Assembly (NCBI GenBank): GCA_027294185.1
Contig: JAPUME010000055.1
Span: 1 to 7,400 of the forward strand
Origin: Acidobacteriota bacterium
GTDB lineage: Bacteria > Acidobacteriota > Terriglobia > UBA7540 > JAPUME01
Direction of reading: 5' to 3'
Length of the DNA: 7,400 bases
The notes under the pieces are model-generated. The model ran no database searches, was not told where the DNA came from, and saw nothing but the letters and a program-made list of their open reading frames with translations. Shown here in pieces: positions 6,398 through 7,400 of this stretch (positions are counted from its first letter, which is position 1; each line of letters opens with the position of its first letter). The position numbers were made by a program, and so were the translations under genes.

Positions 6398-7066
6398 TCA
6401 CTTTGCGAGAGGTTTTACCAGGACCTCCTTGAAGTAAACCTCCGCGCCGGCGTGGTGATTCTGTAGCCCGATGTAGCCTGCCTCGCGACGCGGGCGACGT
6501 TGTGGCTCGAACCAGTTTTTTCGAGGCGGTATCGGGTCTCCCTCGCGAAAATCGTTCACCTTTTCGCCGTTTAACATCACCAGCGTCCGCGGCCCATCCA
6601 GAGTGATCTCGATCGTATTCCATTCGCCCGCGGGTTTTGAGGGCCTCGAGGTAGCCTTCGAGATGGAATAGATGGCACCGGTGGTGTGCCAGGGGTCGTT
6701 CGGCATGTTCGGGGGAGGTTGCTCCAATATCTGCACCTCGTAGCCGTTGTGCACGGCGAACCATTCGTCGGGCGGCGCATCGGAGATGCGGATGAAGACA
6801 CCGGCATTGTCCTCCCGGTGAGTGGCCTTGTAGACAACCCGTAAGACGGAGTTCCCAATCTTTTCGCGCGTATACCAGAGCAGCCCCATCCCGCCGACGG
6901 TTTTGAGCATGCCGTCCTCGACAACAAAGCTGCCGGGGCCGACGTGCTCCCACCCGCTCAAATCCTTGCCGTTAAAAAGTGGCCGCCACCCTTCCTCAGC
7001 CCCCAGCCGGTAAGGCAGGAAGGCAAGTACGATTCCGAATAGGACCCAATCGAATTTCCTCTTCAT
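6398..7066 (-). CDS. Secreted DUF1080 (3-keto-disaccharide hydrolase-like) protein
   Basis: This 222-aa protein has a signal peptide: basic MKRK, a hydrophobic stretch at 7-18 and a likely cut after LGA at residue 23. It is therefore probably periplasmic or exported. The mature part is one DUF1080 domain with a concanavalin-like beta-sandwich fold. The family start is WRPLFNGKDLSGW at 27-39. NAGVFIR (87-93), GYEVQIL (108-114), GAIYSI (130-135), EWNTIEI (148-154) and GYIGLQNH (197-204) follow in the usual order, ending VYFKEVLVKPL. Some members cleave 3-keto-glycosides in sugar breakdown; most are uncharacterised. An excellent GGAGG lies 9 nt before the ATG, so the start is secure. It is the first complete gene of the minus-strand run. 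A link to the envelope genes downstream is unproven. Confidence 0.9.
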   Translation of the reverse strand: MKRKFDWVLFGIVLAFLPYRLGAEEGWRPLFNGKDLSGWEHVGPGSFVVEDGMLKTVGGMGLLWYTREKIGNSVLRVVYKATHREDNAGVFIRISDAPPDEWFAVHNGYEVQILEQPPPNMPNDPWHTTGAIYSISKATSRPSKPAGEWNTIEITLDGPRTLVMLNGEKVNDFREGDPIPPRKNWFEPQRRPRREAGYIGLQNHHAGAEVYFKEVLVKPLAK

Positions 7067-7075
7067 GGGAGACTT

Positions 7076-7080
7076 CCTCC
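7076..7080 (-). promoter_or_regulatory. Strong Shine-Dalgarno of the DUF1080 gene
   Basis: GGAGG read on the minus strand lies 9 nt before the ATG at 7066. It is the best ribosome site in the window and fixes the start of the secreted protein and its signal peptide. Confidence 0.75.
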
Positions 7081-7085
7081 GAATT

Positions 7086-7102
7086 GGAAGGGAGACCCTT
7101 CC
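7086..7102 (-). repeat. Perfect 7-bp hairpin between the upstream stop codon and the DUF1080 ribosome site
   Basis: GGAAGGG (7086-7092) and CCCTTCC (7096-7102) are perfect inverted copies around a 3-nt loop. The hairpin starts 8 nt past the stop codon of the minus-strand open tail at 7111 and ends 5 nt before the DUF1080 Shine-Dalgarno. With no T-run after it on the minus strand, it is not a standard terminator. It could be a 3'-end or leader hairpin that tunes expression. Confidence 0.45.
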
Positions 7103-7110
7103 TCGTCCGT

Positions 7111-7290
7111 TTAGTGATGCAGGGCGGCTTTCCAGTATTCGACGCTGGCCTGCATTTCATCAAGGACCTGATTTTCATCGGCCTCGAAAGCGTGAATCAC
7201 TTCGAGGACCGGTGCTATTGTAGGGGAAGGAGGAGCGACTTTCAATTCAGACGGCGATGGAAACCCGGAACCTGTCGGTAAGGATTGAAT
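7111..7290 (-). pseudogene. Coding-like C-terminal tail without a credible start, likely gene remnant
   Basis: On the minus strand a frame runs open from just after a TAG at 7293-7291 to a TAA at 7113-7111. Its final part, from VLEVIHAFEADENQVLDE to the SVEYWKAALHH terminus, has the composition and codon choice of a real protein end. The preceding PPSPTIAP stretch is linker-like. No ATG opens the frame. Inside it are TTG at 7245, GTG at 7200 and one late ATG, none with a ribosome site. I do not recognise the family. It is either a remnant of a longer gene cut or frameshifted near 7210-7290, or a 44-aa protein starting at the TTG. It is followed by a hairpin and then the DUF1080 gene in the same direction. 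Confidence 0.4.
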
Positions 7291-7293
7291 CTA

Positions 7294-7400
7294 ATGGAGA
7301 AGGCCGAGCATATGGGAAGAAGAGAGGGAACGCCAAAGCCCTTGACGAAGGGGAGAGTGACATCTAGAGTGGAATCCTGGGCACAGAGAGATGATGAGAG
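7294..7400 (+). CDS. Possible start of a plus-strand gene, cut by window edge (uncertain)
   Basis: An ATG at 7294 opens a frame that stays open to the window end, 35 codons, beginning MEKAEHMGRREGTPKPLTKG. An AAGGA at 7280-7284 lies 9 nt upstream, well placed for a ribosome site, and a TAA at 7279 closes the frame just before. I do not recognise the protein. All five arginines are AGA, unlike the CGN-rich genes to the left, and the strand is strikingly purine-rich. A run of this length without stops is not significant by itself. It may be the start of a horizontally acquired gene, part of a structured RNA such as a group II intron, or plain non-coding DNA. Confidence 0.25.
   Translation, partial: MEKAEHMGRREGTPKPLTKGRVTSRVESWAQRDDE

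Noticed and set aside
6303..6953. 216-codon minus-strand frame overlapping the DUF1080 gene
   Set aside because: It is a shifted-frame shadow of DUF1080, which has a signal peptide, family motifs and a strong ribosome site. The shadow peptide has none.
1..7400. CRISPR array, tRNA, rRNA, transposase or toxin-antitoxin pair
   Set aside because: No regularly spaced direct repeats, no tRNA-like cloverleaf with a CCA or T-loop signature, no rRNA-like stretch and no recognisable transposase or small paired genes were seen on either strand.

Overview
The window looks like chromosomal DNA from a GC-rich diderm bacterium. It holds a MurJ-family flippase homologue, a PlsC-type acyltransferase and a secreted DUF1080 protein with the FNGKDLSGW start typical of that family. 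DUF1080 proteins are especially abundant in Acidobacteriota, Planctomycetota and Verrucomicrobiota, so one of those phyla is my best guess. No rRNA or other phylogenetic marker is present, and this is low-confidence inference.

Layout. At the left edge (1-106, minus) is the N-terminus of a LysR-type regulator. It is divergent from a sterol desaturase/fatty acid hydroxylase superfamily membrane enzyme (204-1046, plus). The AT-rich gap between them holds two inverted repeats, each with a 7-nt spacer, a plausible operator region. The desaturase converges on the next cluster, and the roughly 300-bp gap between them (1047-1343) is packed with nested palindromes, including one octamer present four times in alternating orientation.

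From about 7066 down to 1344 five genes run on the minus strand, transcribed in this order: DUF1080 secreted protein, UMF1/Atg22-like MFS transporter, SCT1/GPT2-like glycerolipid acyltransferase, HAD-IA hydrolase, MurJ homologue. Gaps are 91, 18, 39 and 73 nt with no convincing terminator, so much of the run could be one transcript. The acyltransferase (phospholipid synthesis) and the MurJ homologue (lipid-linked precursor flipping) suggest a cell-envelope theme. The transporter, HAD and DUF1080 proteins have no assigned substrates.

The right edge (7067-7400) is different. A coding-looking minus-strand tail (stop at 7111) has no credible start. Beside it, on the plus strand, is a purine-rich segment with a short open frame in which all five arginines are AGA, unlike the neighbouring genes. 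This may be the edge of an insertion or rearrangement that cut a former gene.

I see no CRISPR array, tRNA, rRNA or recognisable transposase, and no obviously new multi-gene system. The points most worth a second look are the palindrome cluster, the MurJ homologue missing several charged cavity residues, the operator-like dyads and the right-hand junction.
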